Assembly (NCBI RefSeq): GCF_001296045.1
Contig: NZ_LJHS01000044.1
Location: 91,004-155,003 of the forward strand
Length of the DNA: 64,000 bases
From: Rhizobium sp. AAP43
GTDB lineage: Bacteria; Pseudomonadota; Alphaproteobacteria; Rhizobiales; Rhizobiaceae
Reading direction: 5' to 3'
Numbering within the stretch: the stretch's first letter is position 1; each line of letters begins with the position of its first letter. The translations under genes and the position numbers were made by a program. A model generated the notes under the pieces. It had not been told where the DNA came from. It was given only the letters and a program-made list of their open reading frames with translations, and ran no database searches. Shown piece by piece: positions 9,701 through 19,957 of this stretch.

Positions 9701-10620
9701 CTGTCGATCTCGGCTGGATGCGGTTGCTGGTTGAAGTGGACCGGCGTGGATCCTTGTCGGCCGCAGCCGAGGCCATGGGCCTCAGTCAGCCTGCTGTGAG
9801 TTACCAGATCAGGACGCTGGAGCAGCGTTTCGGTTGCGCCCTTTTGTTGCGTCTGCATCGGGGTGTCCGCTTCACAGAAGATGGCCGCCGCTTGCTGGCT
9901 GTCGCCATACGGACGGTTGAAGAGGTCGACGGGTTGGAGCGGGCGATCAAAGCGGCCCGCCGCCGTCCGGCAGTTCGCCTGACCACCGACTATGCCTTCT
10001 CGGGATTGTGGCTCATTCCGCGCATGCAGGCGTTCCGGCTGCAGAATCCGGATGTTGACCTCCAGATCGTCGCGTCGCAACGGCTGGGTAGCCACTGGCG
10101 CGACACGGCGGATGTGGCCGTTGCCTTCGGCCACAGATCCACTTTCGAGGAAGGCGCCAAGCTGCTGATGCCGGAAAAGGTCGTGCCGGTCTGCGCCCCG
10201 TCGATAAGGGCACGTCTGCAGCAAGGTGTTTCCGATGGCCTGGATATGGTCCCGCGCATACACCTTGACGCCGATCCGTCGTCGCCCTGGCTCGACTGGC
10301 CAGCCTATGTGGCTGAAAGCGGGATTGGTGGAAACCTTGGGCATGCCGCCGGCGACCTGCGGTTCAATACTTATTCCATGGTGATCCAGGCAGCCCTCGG
10401 CGGCCAGGGCGTGGCGCTTGGCTGGCTGGGTGTCGTCGACCAACTGCTCGAGGCCGGTCTGCTGGTCGTGGCCGGTGCTGAGGTCGAGGTTCCCGATCGT
10501 GGCTACTGGTTGATTGCCGCGAACGAATCGTCCCCAACCGCGCAGCTTGCGCGCTGGTTGGAGGCCGAAAGTGGGGTCGGCTGGCGCCGGGATGAGCGTT
10601 CGGAGACTGCCGTCAGATGA
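9688..10620 (+). CDS. LysR-type regulator of choline-sulfate utilisation
   Basis: This 310-residue DNA-binding regulator has an N-terminal winged helix-turn-helix ([20 protein letters not shown], about residues 22-41) and a C-terminal periplasmic-binding-like effector domain. Its position, divergent from choX-betC, matches the known family of choline-sulfate-utilisation LysR factors that sit opposite choline-sulfatase genes. The effector is likely choline or choline sulfate, which is inference. Its 3' end overlaps the convergent rsmA by eight bases, so transcripts from the two genes can be antisense to each other there. Confidence 0.9.
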   Translation: MSDAPVDLGWMRLLVEVDRRGSLSAAAEAMGLSQPAVSYQIRTLEQRFGCALLLRLHRGVRFTEDGRRLLAVAIRTVEEVDGLERAIKAARRRPAVRLTTDYAFSGLWLIPRMQAFRLQNPDVDLQIVASQRLGSHWRDTADVAVAFGHRSTFEEGAKLLMPEKVVPVCAPSIRARLQQGVSDGLDMVPRIHLDADPSSPWLDWPAYVAESGIGGNLGHAAGDLRFNTYSMVIQAALGGQGVALGWLGVVDQLLEAGLLVVAGAEVEVPDRGYWLIAANESSPTAQLARWLEAESGVGWRRDERSETAVR

Positions 10621-11440
10621 GGTTGGCGAGCCGAACGAATTCCTCGACGCTGAGCGTCTCGGCCCGTCGCTGCGGGTCAATCTCGGCCTTGGCCAGGAGC
10701 GCCTCGCCGCCAACCGGTTTCAGGCTTTGCCTGAGCATCTTTCGCCTCTGCCCGAAGGCGGCATGGGTGATGCGCTCCAGCTTGTCCTGATCGCAGGGCA
10801 TTGGCGTCGCCCGCGGCACGAGATGGACCACCGTTGAGGTCACCTTCGGCGGCGGGGTGAAGGCCTGCGGTGGGATGTCGAAGGCCATATAGGCTTCGGT
10901 GCGCCAGCCGCAGAGCACGCCCAGGCGGCCATAATGGTTGTCATCCTCGCCAGCCACGATCCTCTGGCCTACTTCCTTCTGGAACATCAGCGTCAGCGAT
11001 TGCCAGAAGGGTGGCCATTGCCGGGGCGAGAGCCAGTTCACCAGCAGTTGCGTACCGACATTGTATGGCAGGTTGGCGATGATCTTGACAGGTCGACCCT
11101 CGGCAAGCGTTTCGAAGTCGGTCTTCAGCGCGTCGCCCTCGATGACTTCGAGGCGGCCGGGATAATGTGCTTCGATCTCGGCCAGTGCCGGCAGGCAGCG
11201 CGGATCGCGCTCGACGGCGATGACCTTCTTTGCGCCAAGTGCGAGAATTGCGCGGGTCAGACCGCCAGGGCCGGGACCGACCTCGAAGACAACGGTGTCC
11301 TCAAGCGATCCGGCGGTGCGGGCGACCTTCTGCGTCAGGTTGAGGTCGAGCAGGAAGTTCTGGCCGAGCGCCTTTTTGGCATCCAGACCATGACGCGCGA
11401 TCACGTCTCTGAGCGGCGGCAGTCCATCAAGAGCGGCCAT
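10613..11440 (-). CDS. rsmA: 16S rRNA (adenine1518/1519-N6)-dimethyltransferase
   Basis: RsmA (KsgA) dimethylates two adjacent adenines near the 3' end of 16S rRNA late in 30S assembly; its loss gives kasugamycin resistance in known bacteria. The 275-residue protein has GQNFLLD, the SAM-binding [12 protein letters not shown], and the catalytic NLPYNV motif. It is the last gene of the lptF-to-rsmA run: its ATG overlaps the pdxA stop (ATGA at 11439-11442 region), which implies translational coupling. pdxA-rsmA pairing is widespread in proteobacteria. Confidence 0.97.
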   Translation of the reverse strand: MAALDGLPPLRDVIARHGLDAKKALGQNFLLDLNLTQKVARTAGSLEDTVVFEVGPGPGGLTRAILALGAKKVIAVERDPRCLPALAEIEAHYPGRLEVIEGDALKTDFETLAEGRPVKIIANLPYNVGTQLLVNWLSPRQWPPFWQSLTLMFQKEVGQRIVAGEDDNHYGRLGVLCGWRTEAYMAFDIPPQAFTPPPKVTSTVVHLVPRATPMPCDQDKLERITHAAFGQRRKMLRQSLKPVGGEALLAKAEIDPQRRAETLSVEEFVRLANLI

Positions 11441-12456
11441 CAGGTCTCCACCGCCTGCGTTGTCATCTGGTCGGCCATGCGCAGCGCCGCAACGAGGCTG
11501 TCTTCTTTGGCAAGCCCGCTCCCGGCGATGCCGAAGGCGGTGCCGTGGTCTGGCGATGTCCTGACGAAGGGCAGGCCGAGCGTGACATTGACGCTATCGT
11601 CGAAACCCAGCGCCTTGGCAGGGATCAGGGCCTGATCGTGATACATGCAGATGGCCACATCGTATCGGCTGCGGGCGTCGTCGTGGAACATGGTGTCGGC
11701 CGGCAGCGGGCCAAACGCATCGATGCCCTCGTCGCGGACGCGTCGGATGGCAGGATGGATGATGGACGCGTCTTCGGAGCCGATCGCCCCGCCTTCGCCG
11801 GCATGCGGATTGAGCCCGGCAACTGCCAGCCTGGGTGTAGCAAGGCCAAAGCGGTTTTTCAGGTCCCTGGCGACGATCCGGCATGTCTGGGCAATCAGAT
11901 CGGCCGACAGGGCAGCCGATACGTCCCGGATCGGAATATGGATGGTCACGGGCACGGCACGCAACTTCGGACCCGCCAACATCATCACGGGCACCACGGG
12001 TTTCCCTGTTCTGCGAGCCGCGAGGTCTGCGAGAAACTCCGTATGTCCGGGGAACTGGAAACCGGCCTCGTAGAGGACCGACTTGGCAATCGGATTGGTC
12101 ACCACTGCGCGCACATCGCCATCGAAGCAGGCAGAAACGGCCTTCTCGATGGATGCGATCGTCCCCCGCGCATAAGCGACATGCGGCTCTCCTGCGAGAA
12201 CCGCGACACCGGCCGGAACCGGCAACACGGGAAGCGCTGACTGAAAGACTTCAGATGCATGGGCGAAATCCGTCTCGCTGACGGGTACGACCATATCCAG
12301 CATGCGGGCGCGCACGCGAAGCACTTCAGGATCACCAATCACGATGAAGGGCGGAAGCGAAAGCTCCTTACGCCTCTGCCACGCACGAAGCGTTACATCA
12401 GGCCCTATGCCTGCGGGGTCACCCTGGGTGAGGGCGAGGGGAAGGGCGTTGCTCAT
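11440..12456 (-). CDS. pdxA: 4-hydroxythreonine-4-phosphate dehydrogenase PdxA
   Basis: PdxA oxidises 4-phosphohydroxy-L-threonine in the DXP-dependent route to pyridoxal 5'-phosphate, using NAD and a divalent metal. The 338-residue protein starts with [15 protein letters not shown]. It carries the metal-site histidine in [11 protein letters not shown], and further ligands lie in NPHAGEGG and in the [12 protein letters not shown] to SPDHGTA stretch. The chosen ATG at 12456 gives the family N-terminus; a GGGGGA tract lies about 12 bases upstream. It starts 19 bases after surA and overlaps rsmA by four bases. Confidence 0.96.
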   Translation of the reverse strand: MSNALPLALTQGDPAGIGPDVTLRAWQRRKELSLPPFIVIGDPEVLRVRARMLDMVVPVSETDFAHASEVFQSALPVLPVPAGVAVLAGEPHVAYARGTIASIEKAVSACFDGDVRAVVTNPIAKSVLYEAGFQFPGHTEFLADLAARRTGKPVVPVMMLAGPKLRAVPVTIHIPIRDVSAALSADLIAQTCRIVARDLKNRFGLATPRLAVAGLNPHAGEGGAIGSEDASIIHPAIRRVRDEGIDAFGPLPADTMFHDDARSRYDVAICMYHDQALIPAKALGFDDSVNVTLGLPFVRTSPDHGTAFGIAGSGLAKEDSLVAALRMADQMTTQAVET

Positions 12457-12475
12457 TCGGAGGACATTCCCCCGA

Positions 12476-13423
12476 TCACTGCAGGACGATCTGGGCTTTG
12501 GCGCGCAGTTCTTCGAGATATTTCTTGGAGTTCGGGTTCTCGCCGCCCTGTTCCTCCTTGCCGAGGTCTTCGGCACGGAACACCATTTCAGCCGCCACGT
12601 CGTCAGAAACCTGGCGCTGGTTGCAGATGGCGAGATATTCGACGCCACGGTCAGTGACGCGCGTGCCGGTCGTGCCACCATTCGCCTTTTCGATCAGCGG
12701 CTTCCATTCCGGCGGCAGTTCCGGCTCCATTACGCGGCCGAGATTGCGGATCGAGACATCGCGGTAGTTCTTGGCAAATTCCATCGCCTGATCGCAGCCG
12801 GGGAAAGACGCGCGGGACTTTTCCGCCTCCGACTTGCGCTTGCCGGCAATGCCCTTCTTGGAGGCCGGTACCACGAAGATGACCTGCTTCAGGAAGTATT
12901 CTGTCGTCACCGGCTTCTGCTTGTTCTCCAGAAGGCGCGTCACGAGATCCTGGTTCGACATCTTGCCGCGCGAGCCGGCGCCATAACGGGCACTGACCAG
13001 CCTTGGCCAGCTCATGGAAATGGCGATGAAGGACTTGAAGTGGGCAGCGCCGACGCCCGCCTGGTCGAGAATGCCGTTCAGCTGCTTGGCCGTCATCTTG
13101 TTCGACGAGGCGAAGCGCTCGAAGGACTGATCCACTTCGGCAGTCGAAACGGACATGCCGATACGGGCGATCTCTTCGCGCTTCAGCGCCTCCTCAACGA
13201 GCTGCTCCTTTGCAAGCTTCTGCAGGTTGCCATTGCGGCGCTGGAGCTTGAGGAAGGCCACACGGCGGGACACATCGCCACTGGTGATGGCCGTCTTGTT
13301 GACAACGGCGACAACGGAGGTGGCGGCCATGGCAGGCGCTTCAACCGCAATCGGTGCGCTCAGCAAGGCCAATGCGATCAGTCCAGCGAGTGCGGAACGC
13401 GAGCCATTTTTTGCTTCAGCCAT
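12476..13423 (-). CDS. surA: SurA-type periplasmic chaperone/peptidylprolyl isomerase
   Basis: This is a periplasmic folding factor for outer-membrane proteins. The N-terminal 33 residues form a signal peptide ending around APAMAA. The SurA N-domain follows ([19 protein letters not shown], then [12 protein letters not shown]). The C-terminal region from about residue 170 is a divergent parvulin-like domain ([11 protein letters not shown], then [12 protein letters not shown]). At 315 residues it is shorter than the roughly 430-residue E. coli SurA and has room for only one isomerase domain, usual for alphaproteobacteria. ATG at 13423 has GAGGATTT upstream. Its place between lptD and pdxA supports the call, since LptD is a known SurA client. 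Confidence 0.88.
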   Translation of the reverse strand: MAEAKNGSRSALAGLIALALLSAPIAVEAPAMAATSVVAVVNKTAITSGDVSRRVAFLKLQRRNGNLQKLAKEQLVEEALKREEIARIGMSVSTAEVDQSFERFASSNKMTAKQLNGILDQAGVGAAHFKSFIAISMSWPRLVSARYGAGSRGKMSNQDLVTRLLENKQKPVTTEYFLKQVIFVVPASKKGIAGKRKSEAEKSRASFPGCDQAMEFAKNYRDVSIRNLGRVMEPELPPEWKPLIEKANGGTTGTRVTDRGVEYLAICNQRQVSDDVAAEMVFRAEDLGKEEQGGENPNSKKYLEELRAKAQIVLQ

Positions 13424-13481
13424 CTGAAATCCTCCCTTCGACCGGCTGTGGCGCCGGCGGACGTCGTCATGTCGTAGTATT

Positions 13482-13516
13482 AAAACCGCCGCACGGATTG
13501 CACAATCCGTGCGGCG
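13482..13516 (-). terminator. Strong hairpin between lptD and surA
   Basis: A 14-base arm at 13487-13500 is the exact inverted repeat of 13503-13516, giving about 13 paired bases around a very short loop. On the minus strand it is followed by GTTTTAATAC, a moderate U-run. It stands inside the lptD-surA gap, so it could terminate part of the lptD transcript or mark an RNA-processing site within the operon. Confidence 0.7.
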
Positions 13517-13544
13517 AAACAATGGCCCGACGATGCGGACGAGG

Positions 13545-15845
13545 TCATTCGAACGATGTATCGCTCAAATTGATTTCGCCGAGCGTCCGGAATACCAGCT
13601 TGCCGCCGATGGTCCAGTCGTTGGCGGTTTCGGCATTCGGATCGTACTTGTCGGTGTAACCGATCGAGAATGTCGTACACTCGTCTTCGTAGGAAATGCC
13701 GACGCTGCGGCGGTTGAAGCTGTTGGCGTCGATATCGTAATTGACCGAGCCGAACACCGACCAGGTTTCGTTCAGCTTGACGGTAGACTTGCTGCTGACG
13801 GTCTGGTTGTCCTCATCGAAGCCATAGTCAGGCTGGGCCGCAACCTGGGTAAAGGTCAGGCTCGTCGTCATGCGGTTCGTCGAATAGGACGCGCCGATAT
13901 CTGTGCGCTGGACTTCGAGTGTCTTTTCGTCCAGCCGGACACTTGCGCTGGCAGAAATTCCCATCGGAAGGTCGATCCCGGCCATGGCGACATAGTCGGA
14001 GACATCTGTTTCCAGACCCGAATAGGCGCCTGCATAAACCAGGTCGTCCGTCGCATACGAGTTCTGACCCGCCAGATGATAGGACTGACCGACAATGGCA
14101 CGCAGGCCGACGCCGTTGTCGAAGCTGCCGGTGTAGCGCATGCCGACATTGGCACGCGTACCACCTTCGACGCGGTCGAAGCCCGAGAACTTGTCGCGAT
14201 CGAAGAGATTAGTCGCATCAAAGACCATGCTTTGTGCGTCTTCGTTCGGCAGGCCGCCGGCCAGAACCTCGTCATTGCGCATGTAGATCTGCGCAATCGG
14301 TTCGATGATATGGGTGCTGTTGCCGGCTGTGATCAGCCAGGGATAGCGTGCTTCAACACCGGCCGTCAGCATGTGCCGGGTCGGGGCGTCGTTCGAGGTG
14401 AAGTCACCGGAGTAGCTGCCCGGCGCATCCATCGAAAGCCCGTAGGCATCGCCGCGCGCGGCGAGCAGCGGCGTGATCTGCAAGCCGCCCGGCGCATCAT
14501 AGGTCCGCTGCCATTCAACTTCGCCCGTCAGGCGGTTCATATTGCCCTTGAGGCCGGAAAGCCCTGCGGACGAGAAGCGCGACAGCGACGTGAAGTTGAG
14601 CGTGCCGGAGAGCTGGCCGCCGGCAACCAGTTCAGGCGCGTAGTAGCTGTAGTCGATCGTCGGCAGGACCGTTGCCTGCTTCTTTTCGGCTTCGCTATTC
14701 AGATCGGCATCCTGGATGTCGAAATAGTAGCCGCGCATGTCGAAGAAATTCCGCTCGCCGACACCGGTCAGATAGACGACGTTGGTATTGGTCGAACTGC
14801 TGTGATCTTCGATGCCATATGTACGTGCGAAATTGTTGTCCGACTGGAACATCACGTCCCAGCCAAACGCCCAGCGCGAATTGATCTTGAAGTCGCCCTT
14901 GGTGGCGATCATGCCGCGGAAATCCTGGTCGGCATCGCTGGTGCCAGCGGTAAAGCCTTCCGTATCCATCTGGCTGATGCCGGCGACACGAATATTGGCA
15001 TCGCCCTTCTCAAAGCGCTGACGGACCTCGCCTTCGAGCAAAACGCCCTGGCTGGTGTAACCGGTCGCCGTGATCGTCGCATCCCGGTCGGGCGCAATGG
15101 CAACATAGTAGGGAACCGCAATGCCGAAACCGAGTTTCTCGGCGGAGCGGAATTCAGGAAACAGGAAGCCGGACTTCCGCTTCACCGTATTATCCGGCAC
15201 CACGATGAAAGGCAGCGTTGCGATCGAATGGCCGAAGAGTTCGAAACGTGCCTTTTCCAGGCGGATCGTTTTTTTCTCGCCATCCTGGATGACGCGCTCT
15301 GCCTTGACCTGCCAGATTGGCGGCTTCGACGGATTTTCCGCGCAGGGCAGGCAGGCTGTGTAGACGCCCTTGTGCAGGATCATCTGGGTGCCGCCGACGC
15401 GCTCGGCCGATTCCGCCACGAGGCGGGTATTGTCATTGGTTTCGATGCGCAGGGCGCGCAGGAATCCGTCCGAGAAGTTGTCGGTAACATCGAGGGAATC
15501 CGCATAGACGCGGTTACCCGTCGGCTCGACAAGTTCGATATTCCCGGCCGCGGTCACTCGGCCGGTCTTCTGGTCGTAAACGACCTGGCGCGCCACCATC
15601 TGGTAACCGCCGTAATTGATTTGCACTGCGCCATTGGCGATCACACGCTCGGCGTCGCGATCGTAGACGAGTTCATTGGCTGCCAGAAGCAGCTTTGCAT
15701 CTTCAGAAACATCAGCACTTACAGGGGACTGCTGAGCGGTCTGGGCAAATGCTGCAGGGGCAGTGAGCGACAAGGCGCACACCGCAACACTGGTCAGCAA
15801 GGCTACCGAGAGCCGCCTGATATTCCTGCGGTCACTTACCGCCAC
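13545..15845 (-). CDS. lptD: LPS-assembly protein LptD
   Basis: LptD is the outer-membrane beta-barrel that, with LptE, inserts lipopolysaccharide into the outer leaflet. The 766-residue product has a signal peptide (to about LTAPAAFAQ), an N-terminal periplasmic OstA/LptA-like domain (LLAANELVYDRDAERVIANG, then VTAAGNIELVEPTGNRVYAD) and a C-terminal barrel of repeated amphipathic strands ending in Phe-Glu. Two cysteines (TACLPCAEN) lie near residues 170-190. I chose the GTG at 15845, which has AAGGAGGA upstream and shares one base with the lptG stop (TAGTG), so translation is coupled. The upstream genes lptF and lptG encode its inner-membrane counterparts. Confidence 0.96.
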   Translation of the reverse strand: MAVSDRRNIRRLSVALLTSVAVCALSLTAPAAFAQTAQQSPVSADVSEDAKLLLAANELVYDRDAERVIANGAVQINYGGYQMVARQVVYDQKTGRVTAAGNIELVEPTGNRVYADSLDVTDNFSDGFLRALRIETNDNTRLVAESAERVGGTQMILHKGVYTACLPCAENPSKPPIWQVKAERVIQDGEKKTIRLEKARFELFGHSIATLPFIVVPDNTVKRKSGFLFPEFRSAEKLGFGIAVPYYVAIAPDRDATITATGYTSQGVLLEGEVRQRFEKGDANIRVAGISQMDTEGFTAGTSDADQDFRGMIATKGDFKINSRWAFGWDVMFQSDNNFARTYGIEDHSSSTNTNVVYLTGVGERNFFDMRGYYFDIQDADLNSEAEKKQATVLPTIDYSYYAPELVAGGQLSGTLNFTSLSRFSSAGLSGLKGNMNRLTGEVEWQRTYDAPGGLQITPLLAARGDAYGLSMDAPGSYSGDFTSNDAPTRHMLTAGVEARYPWLITAGNSTHIIEPIAQIYMRNDEVLAGGLPNEDAQSMVFDATNLFDRDKFSGFDRVEGGTRANVGMRYTGSFDNGVGLRAIVGQSYHLAGQNSYATDDLVYAGAYSGLETDVSDYVAMAGIDLPMGISASASVRLDEKTLEVQRTDIGASYSTNRMTTSLTFTQVAAQPDYGFDEDNQTVSSKSTVKLNETWSVFGSVNYDIDANSFNRRSVGISYEDECTTFSIGYTDKYDPNAETANDWTIGGKLVFRTLGEINLSDTSFE

Positions 15846-16927
15846 TAACCGTCCTCCTTGTGAAGCAGAATCGTTGCCCCCAATGCCATGGCTACGACAA
15901 CTGGTACCCATGCTGCAATATAGGGCGGCATCACACCGCTGCTTCCGAATGCCCTGACCAGCACCGTGACAACATAAAGCACGAAGCCAGACAGGATTCC
16001 ACCGAGAATAACCGACCGGGATTGGTTGATACGGCTAAATTTCAGCGAAACGGTTGCAGCGATGAGTGTCATTGCCACCATCAGAAATGGCAGTGACAAA
16101 AGGGAATGAAACTGCGTTTCGAGTGCATAAGTGGACACGCCAAAGGAGCGAGCCACTTCGATTTTGTTAAAAAGATCATAAAAAGCAACGCTCTCTGGCT
16201 GCACCAGTCGCTGCTGTACGAACTCGGCATTGAGGTTGGTCGGAACCTTCGCCTCGGGAAGTCGCGTCTGGATCTCGCCAGGCCGCGTTTCGAGAACGTC
16301 GGTAAGGTTCCAGTAACCATCTTCCAACTTTGCCGACCGCGCGTCCTGTCGGAGCGCAATCCGGCCGTCCGGATCGAAGTGCAGGAGCACCGGTTCAACG
16401 AGGAGCGCGCCATCTTCAAGCACGGACCGGGCGCCAATGGCGACATCTGTTTTCCCGCTCGTTTGCCGCAGCCACGGAATCGGTGCTGGTTTGGTTCTGC
16501 CGGCAGTCTCACGCCAGCTGGCCTCGACTTCCGTGCCCTGGCGTTTGCCCCAGGCCGCAAGCGGATTGATCACCAGTGTGGTCGCAAGACCAACCAGAAT
16601 GGCGCCGATCAGGAAGGGTGCCATGAACTGCCAGACAGAAATGCCGGCGGCACGCGCCACGACGAGTTCAGACTTGCGGTTCAGCCCGATCAGCGTTGCC
16701 ATGCCGACAAACAAGCCGATGAAGGGAATGGTTTGCTGCAGGATCAGCGGTAGCCGAAGCGCGGTGAGATAAAGCACGCCTGTGACCGTGTAACCCGGCA
16801 GATCGGCATAGCGCGACGACGTCTCGGTAAAATCGATCAGAAACGTGATGCAAACCACACCGACGAGGAACCAGGCCATCATCGTGATGTAGCGACGGAA
16901 GAAATAGAGGCCGAGAGTCCGGATCAT
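15845..16927 (-). CDS. lptG: LPS export permease LptG
   Basis: LptG is one of the two inner-membrane subunits of the LptB2FG ABC exporter that extracts LPS and passes it to LptC and LptA. The 360-residue protein shows the YjgP/YjgQ topology: TM segments near residues 12-34, 55-80 and 98-122, a periplasmic beta-jellyroll region (about 130-260), then three more TM segments near 270-360. Its ATG overlaps the lptF stop by four bases and its stop overlaps the lptD start by one. LptB is not encoded in the window. Confidence 0.95.
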   Translation of the reverse strand: MIRTLGLYFFRRYITMMAWFLVGVVCITFLIDFTETSSRYADLPGYTVTGVLYLTALRLPLILQQTIPFIGLFVGMATLIGLNRKSELVVARAAGISVWQFMAPFLIGAILVGLATTLVINPLAAWGKRQGTEVEASWRETAGRTKPAPIPWLRQTSGKTDVAIGARSVLEDGALLVEPVLLHFDPDGRIALRQDARSAKLEDGYWNLTDVLETRPGEIQTRLPEAKVPTNLNAEFVQQRLVQPESVAFYDLFNKIEVARSFGVSTYALETQFHSLLSLPFLMVAMTLIAATVSLKFSRINQSRSVILGGILSGFVLYVVTVLVRAFGSSGVMPPYIAAWVPVVVAMALGATILLHKEDG

Positions 16928-18090
16928 GTCGCATGCCCCGCATCTGGGTCGATGCGTTTGCGCATCGATGCAAAGGCGCGGGCAACGCCTTCCGTGAGGA
17001 AGCGCGGCAGCTGCGGTCTCTTGTTCAGCCGGAGAAAGATGAAGGAGATGATGCCGGCGGAAATCGGGATGGCGTACTGAACCAGAACGAAGCTGGCTGA
17101 ATCTTCGGCGAGCGACGTCGCATAATTCGACATCCAGAAAACACCCAGCGCGAGCACCAGCGTCAGCGCCATCGGATGCAGTCGGGCTTCCCGATGCGAA
17201 CGCGCGTCTCCACAGATGACCAGCGAGATCAGGATAAAGACGGCCGGAAACAGGCTGCTGCTCAGGCGTCTGTGCAGTTCCGCCCGATAGTCGCCCGGCT
17301 TGCGGCGATATTGTTCGTCCAGCGGGTCCGGATCGAGCAGAAAGCCGAGATCGCGGTCCTTGGCTCCGTAACGGGCCTGGCCACGTTCCTCGGACAGTTC
17401 AGACAGATCGAAAGCGTAGGAATCGAACCGAATGACGGTAACATCGCCATTCGGTGCCTTACGCTGCACTTCGCCATCCTGCATCACGAGCGCCTTGCCG
17501 TCTTCTTCGACGGCGCCTTCCCGCGCGTAATAAATCAGTTCGGATTCCGGATCGCGAGAATCCGCGATCAACAGACCCTTCAGTCCGCGTCCGGCCTGGC
17601 GTTCGGTGATCTGCACGTAGAGCCCGGGCTCCACCTGGCGAAAGCTGCGTTCCTCGATGACGGAGGACAGAAGATCGGCATAGGCGGTCGCGATCATGTC
17701 GCGCACGCTGACGCGCATGGCCGGCTCGACGAAACCGACCATGCCGAAGGTGAAGACACTGAGAACCACGCCGAGCGTGATCAGCGGCCTGTTGATGATG
17801 CTGCGCGGGGCGCCTGCCGCATCAATCACGGCCAGTTCGGAATCATTGTTCATCGTCGTCAGGGTCTGCGTCACGCCAATAACCAGCGCGAATGGCAGAA
17901 CCGTCGAGACGAGGGTCGGCAGGATCATCGTCGCGAGGATCATGAACGAGCCAACTGATTGGCCGCTGTCCGTCACGAGGTTGATTCGCTGCAGAACCTG
18001 CGTCGTCCAGATGATGGCCAGCACCGGCAGAAGAGCCGTGAGGAACATCAGCAGGACACGCTTCACAATGTATTTTTCGAGTATCTTCAT
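16924..18090 (-). CDS. lptF: LPS export permease LptF
   Basis: LptF is the partner of LptG in the inner-membrane LPS exporter. The 388-residue protein has TM segments around residues 12-32, 52-80 and 102-122, a periplasmic domain with conserved VEPGLYVQITERQ, and three C-terminal TM helices. The motif NNDSELAVIDAAGAP in the cytoplasmic loop is the family coupling-helix region. It is the first gene of the minus-strand run, so the operon promoter should lie in the 350-base gap shared with pepA. Confidence 0.95.
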   Translation of the reverse strand: MKILEKYIVKRVLLMFLTALLPVLAIIWTTQVLQRINLVTDSGQSVGSFMILATMILPTLVSTVLPFALVIGVTQTLTTMNNDSELAVIDAAGAPRSIINRPLITLGVVLSVFTFGMVGFVEPAMRVSVRDMIATAYADLLSSVIEERSFRQVEPGLYVQITERQAGRGLKGLLIADSRDPESELIYYAREGAVEEDGKALVMQDGEVQRKAPNGDVTVIRFDSYAFDLSELSEERGQARYGAKDRDLGFLLDPDPLDEQYRRKPGDYRAELHRRLSSSLFPAVFILISLVICGDARSHREARLHPMALTLVLALGVFWMSNYATSLAEDSASFVLVQYAIPISAGIISFIFLRLNKRPQLPRFLTEGVARAFASMRKRIDPDAGHAT

Positions 18091-18440
18091 ACAGTTTCCC
18101 GGGCGGCCTGATCTCCGGTGGGAGGGCTCGAGGTTGGTCCTTCTCTACGATGCTTGCGGCGATTTGGCGACCGGTGGCAGCCTTTTTCTCGTGATTGATC
18201 AGCACAGTTTTTGCTTAACGCGATAAATCTGACACGCTCTTTGAATGCTCTTCCCGAATGGCGCCGAGAGGGGCTTTGATCGCGTATGGCGGACGCTTGC
18301 CGCAATGCGGCGATCGCGGATCGAAGGGCCCCCAACCAGCCGACGCTACGGTGGAAAACCGGACCGAGCCTTGCTATCGCCACTGAAAAGGCCATGATCG
18401 CGCCACGTTCCGCACGATCTGCAGTTTCATTGGAGAGCTT
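18091..18440. other. Divergent intergenic region lptF/pepA (350 bases)
   Basis: No gene was recognised here. It must contain the promoter for the lptF-rsmA operon on the minus strand and that of pepA on the plus strand. The A/T-rich patch at 18180-18240 is the likeliest place for the lptF promoter, but no convincing -35/-10 pair was identified. GGAGAG at 18432-18437 is the pepA ribosome-binding site. Confidence 0.5.
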
Positions 18441-19937
18441 ATGTCTGTCAAACTCGCCCTGTCCTTCGCAAAGTCTCACGCCGTATCCGGTGGGCTTGCC
18501 GTTCTTCTGAAGTGCTCGGGTGAAGACAAGCCCTCCGGCCTTGCCGAGATTGACCCTGCCGATGTCTACGACCGCGCAGCCGGGATCGCAAAATTCACGG
18601 GAAAGTCGATGGCAGTCCTCGATATCCTCGCCCCGCATGGATCGCCGGCTGATCGCATTCTGGTGCTCGGCCTTGGCAAGGCGGAAGCCTTGTCGGGCCA
18701 TGACTGGCTGAAAGCTGGCGGCGCCGCGGCAGCTCAGCTGAAACGCGCCGACACCGTCACAGTCTTTGTTGATGTCCCCGGCGCCGAGGTTTCCGCCAAG
18801 GCAGTTGCGGATTTTGCCCTTGGAATGATCCTGCGCAGCTACAAGTTCGACCGCTACAAGACCGACAAGAAGGCGGATGAGGACGACAAGAAGGACGCCA
18901 AGACCGTCAAGGTCACGATCGTGACGGCAGAAGCGTCGGCGGCCAAGAAGGCCTTTGCCGATGCCCAGGCCGTCGCCGAAGGCGTTGTGATTGCCCGTGA
19001 CCTCGTCAACGAGCCTGCCAATGTGCTCGGACCGGTCGAGTTCGCCGCGAAGGCCAAGGAATTGGAAAAGCTTGGTGTCGAAATCGAGATCCTGACCGAG
19101 AAGGAGATGAAGAAGCTCGGCATGGGGGCGCTTCTCGGTGTCTCGCAAGGATCGGTGCGACCGCCGCGTCTGGTGGTCATGCAGTGGAAAGGCGGTAAGG
19201 CCAAGGAAAAGCCGGTGGCGTTCATCGGCAAGGGCGTCGTCTTCGACACTGGCGGCATCTCGATCAAGCCGGCCGGCGGCATGGAAGACATGAAGGGTGA
19301 TATGGGTGGCGCTGCCGCGGTCACCGGCCTCATGCATGTGCTTGCCGCCCGCAAGGCCAAGGTCAACGCGATTGGCATCATCGGCCTTGTTGAAAACATG
19401 CCGGACGGAAACGCCCAACGTCCCGGCGACATCGTGACATCCATGTCCGGTCAGACGATTGAGGTCATCAACACCGATGCCGAGGGTCGCCTCGTGCTCT
19501 GCGACGCGCTCTGGTATTGCAACGATCGCTTCGAACCCGCCTTCATGATCGATCTGGCAACGCTGACCGGCGCCATTCTCGTGGCCCTCGGCAATCTCCA
19601 TGCCGGTCTGTTTTCGAATGACGATGCCCTATCCGAGAAGCTGCTTGCGGCGGGACTTTCGACAAACGAACGTCTTTGGCGCATGCCGCTCGGCAAAGAC
19701 TACGACAAGATGATCGACTCGAAGTTCGCCGACATGAAGAACACCGGCGGCCGTCATGCCGGCTCGATCACGGCTGCCCAGTTCCTCAAGCGCTTCGTCA
19801 AGGATACGCCTTGGGCGCATCTCGACATCGCGGGCACAGCCATGGGCTCGCCAAGCGACGAGATCAACCAGTCCTGGGGCTCAGGCTATGGCGTGCGCCT
19901 TCTCGACGAACTCGTGCGTGCGAATTACGAGGCCTGA
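18441..19937 (+). CDS. pepA: Leucyl aminopeptidase PepA
   Basis: This cytosolic M17 aminopeptidase removes N-terminal residues from peptides and uses two metal ions. The 498-residue protein has the signature [10 protein letters not shown] at residues 344-353. Upstream metal and substrate residues lie in [15 protein letters not shown] and [11 protein letters not shown]. The N-terminal domain carries a Lys/Asp-rich insertion near residues 140-155 ([14 protein letters not shown]). In some gammaproteobacteria PepA also binds DNA, but nothing here tests that. It is followed 20 bases later by holC, a pairing common in rhizobia. Confidence 0.97.
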   Translation: MSVKLALSFAKSHAVSGGLAVLLKCSGEDKPSGLAEIDPADVYDRAAGIAKFTGKSMAVLDILAPHGSPADRILVLGLGKAEALSGHDWLKAGGAAAAQLKRADTVTVFVDVPGAEVSAKAVADFALGMILRSYKFDRYKTDKKADEDDKKDAKTVKVTIVTAEASAAKKAFADAQAVAEGVVIARDLVNEPANVLGPVEFAAKAKELEKLGVEIEILTEKEMKKLGMGALLGVSQGSVRPPRLVVMQWKGGKAKEKPVAFIGKGVVFDTGGISIKPAGGMEDMKGDMGGAAAVTGLMHVLAARKAKVNAIGIIGLVENMPDGNAQRPGDIVTSMSGQTIEVINTDAEGRLVLCDALWYCNDRFEPAFMIDLATLTGAILVALGNLHAGLFSNDDALSEKLLAAGLSTNERLWRMPLGKDYDKMIDSKFADMKNTGGRHAGSITAAQFLKRFVKDTPWAHLDIAGTAMGSPSDEINQSWGSGYGVRLLDELVRANYEA

Positions 19938-19957
19938 GACAGGGCGAGGAGTGCTGC

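Noticed and set aside
13509..15848. 779-residue plus-strand open frame opposite lptD
   Set aside because: It mirrors lptD codon structure; the product is Arg/Asp-rich with no domain, and lptD is unambiguous.
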